From Alphaproteobacteria bacterium (lineage in GTDB: Bacteria > Pseudomonadota > Alphaproteobacteria > Micropepsales > Micropepsaceae), in contig JAFKFF010000279.1 of the NCBI GenBank assembly GCA_017307315.1, forward strand, positions 1 to 5,568: a stretch of 5,568 bases of DNA. Reading direction: 5' to 3'. A program made the translations under genes and the position numbers. Positions 4,495 through 5,568 of the stretch are shown one piece after another (within the stretch, counting starts at the first letter, position 1; each line of letters opens with the position of its first letter). The notes beneath the pieces were generated by a model. That model was given only the letters and a program-made list of their open reading frames with translations. It searched no databases and was not told where the DNA came from.

Positions 4495-5568
4495 TCAATC
4501 CAGCGTCACGGTCAGATCGCCAAGACCTTCAAGGGACGAGGTGACGACATCCCCGGCCCGCAGCCAGCGCCGCTGGTCCGGCGGTGTCGCCTTCTGGCCC
4601 CAGATCACGCCCTGCGGCGTGCCGGTATACATGATGTCGCCCGGCTTCAGCGTCATGCAGCGCGAAGCATAGCGGATCAGGGTGCGGCAATTATAAATCA
4701 TGTCCTCGGTGGTCCAGTCCTGGCGGACTTCGCCGTTCACCACCGTCTTGATCTTCAGCTTGTTGGGGTCCGGCACGCGCTTTGGCGTCCCCAGCCAGGG
4801 CCCGACCGGCGCGAAGCCATCGGCGGTCTTGCCGGCGGTGAATTGCGAGGAAGCGTTCTGCAAACCCCGCGCGCTGAAATCGTTCCCGGTCGCATAGCCG
4901 GCGACATAATCGAGCGCATCGGCTTCGCTGACATTCTTGCAGAGCCTGCCGAAGACGATGACGAGCTCGGTTTCGTAATCGAACCATGTATCGGCTTCGA
5001 TCGGCAGCTTGATGCGCCCATGATGGCTGTTCAAGGCGTTATTGTATTTCGCGAACAGCGGAGGCGCCTTGGGGATGGCGGTATCGGTCTCCTCGGCATG
5101 CTTGCGGTAATTGAAGCCGACGCAGACGATCTTTTCCGGCCGCGTCACCAGCGGCGCGAAACGAAGCTCCGCCGCGGGTACAAGCTTCGCCGCACCGGGA
5201 TTTCCCTTCAGCGCGCCGATCAACGCGGCGATTTCCCCTCCCCGCCCATTCTGCAGCAGATCGTCCATGTCGGACGGCACGGTCAGGCCCAGCGCTCTGG
5301 CGGTCGCCGACACATCGACGACCCCGGCATCCGTTTCGATGCCCAGGCCCGTGCGCCCTTCGATCCTGAGATTGGCGAGACGCTCGCCGATGGACGCCAC
5401 GGCTCCGAAATCCCGGTCCCTTTGCGGTGCCGCTTCGGCCGGGGATGGCGTCGCCGCGGACGCGGCAGTGCCGGCCAGCAGCATGGCGGAAGCCGACATG
5501 AGATCCCGGCGGGAGACGCTGGGCTCACTCGCGCCATGGGCTGCGTTTGCGTTTTGCTGTTCCCTCAT
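4495..5568 (-). CDS. fumarylacetoacetate hydrolase family protein with Tat signal peptide
   Basis: 357 aa from an ATG that is the last codon of the window, so the true start could lie further upstream. The N-terminus carries a twin-arginine signal: SRRDLM (19-24), then a small hydrophobic stretch SASAMLLAGTAASA (25-38) and an Ala/Pro-rich cleavage region. This predicts export of the folded protein to the periplasm. The FAH domain follows from about residue 60. FNYRKHAEE (152-160), YETEL (198-202) and GNDFSARGLQ (228-237) supply the metal site, with E159/E160, E199, E201 and D230 as candidate ligands. GKTADGFAPVGPWL (246-259), MTLKPGDIMYTGTPQGV (305-321) and SLEGLGDLTVTL (345-356) complete the fold. 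The family cleaves C-C bonds or decarboxylates and hydrates 2-oxo acids, usually in the cytoplasm; the substrate here cannot be told. The gene precedes the stress operon but is probably a separate unit. Confidence 0.88.
   Translation of the reverse strand: MREQQNANAAHGASEPSVSRRDLMSASAMLLAGTAASAATPSPAEAAPQRDRDFGAVASIGERLANLRIEGRTGLGIETDAGVVDVSATARALGLTVPSDMDDLLQNGRGGEIAALIGALKGNPGAAKLVPAAELRFAPLVTRPEKIVCVGFNYRKHAEETDTAIPKAPPLFAKYNNALNSHHGRIKLPIEADTWFDYETELVIVFGRLCKNVSEADALDYVAGYATGNDFSARGLQNASSQFTAGKTADGFAPVGPWLGTPKRVPDPNKLKIKTVVNGEVRQDWTTEDMIYNCRTLIRYASRCMTLKPGDIMYTGTPQGVIWGQKATPPDQRRWLRAGDVVTSSLEGLGDLTVTLD

Overview
The window looks like chromosomal DNA of a GC-rich alphaproteobacterium. Codon use is GC-rich throughout, and three exact matches to the alphaproteobacterial general-stress promoter (GGAAC-N16-CGTT, read by the EcfG sigma factor) sit just upstream of genes, on the correct strand. 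The membrane protein and microprotein are also of types I associate with Alphaproteobacteria. The genus cannot be named from the sequence.

Layout from left to right. The 5' end of glgX (glycogen debranching enzyme) runs off the left edge on the minus strand, with a small DUF1488-like gene 51 nt upstream on the same strand. A nudK-type Nudix hydrolase gene is divergent from it, on the plus strand. It converges on a minus-strand gene for a free-standing sigma-70 region-4-like helix-turn-helix protein of about 100 aa. Then come a full-length glgA (glycogen synthase), a 163-nt gap, a four-helix PhnA-like membrane protein, and a 24-residue single-helix microprotein whose stop codon directly abuts the membrane protein's start. 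Last is a fumarylacetoacetate-hydrolase (FAH) family protein with a twin-arginine signal, whose apparent start is the last codon of the window. All but nudK are on the minus strand.

The genes fit together as a stress and carbon-storage region. Three successive transcription units each carry a perfect EcfG-type promoter 10 to 40 nt upstream of the start codon: the sigma-4-like gene, glgA, and the microprotein plus membrane protein pair. This suggests glycogen synthesis and an envelope module are switched on together in the general stress response. The sigma-4-like protein could be a local regulator or a sigma mimic in the same response.

The GlgA is unusual. The conserved Lys of the ADP-glucose motif KTGGLAD is Gln and the Asp is Ala, while the other catalytic motifs are intact. 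No RNA genes, insertion sequences, CRISPR arrays or integration sites were seen.
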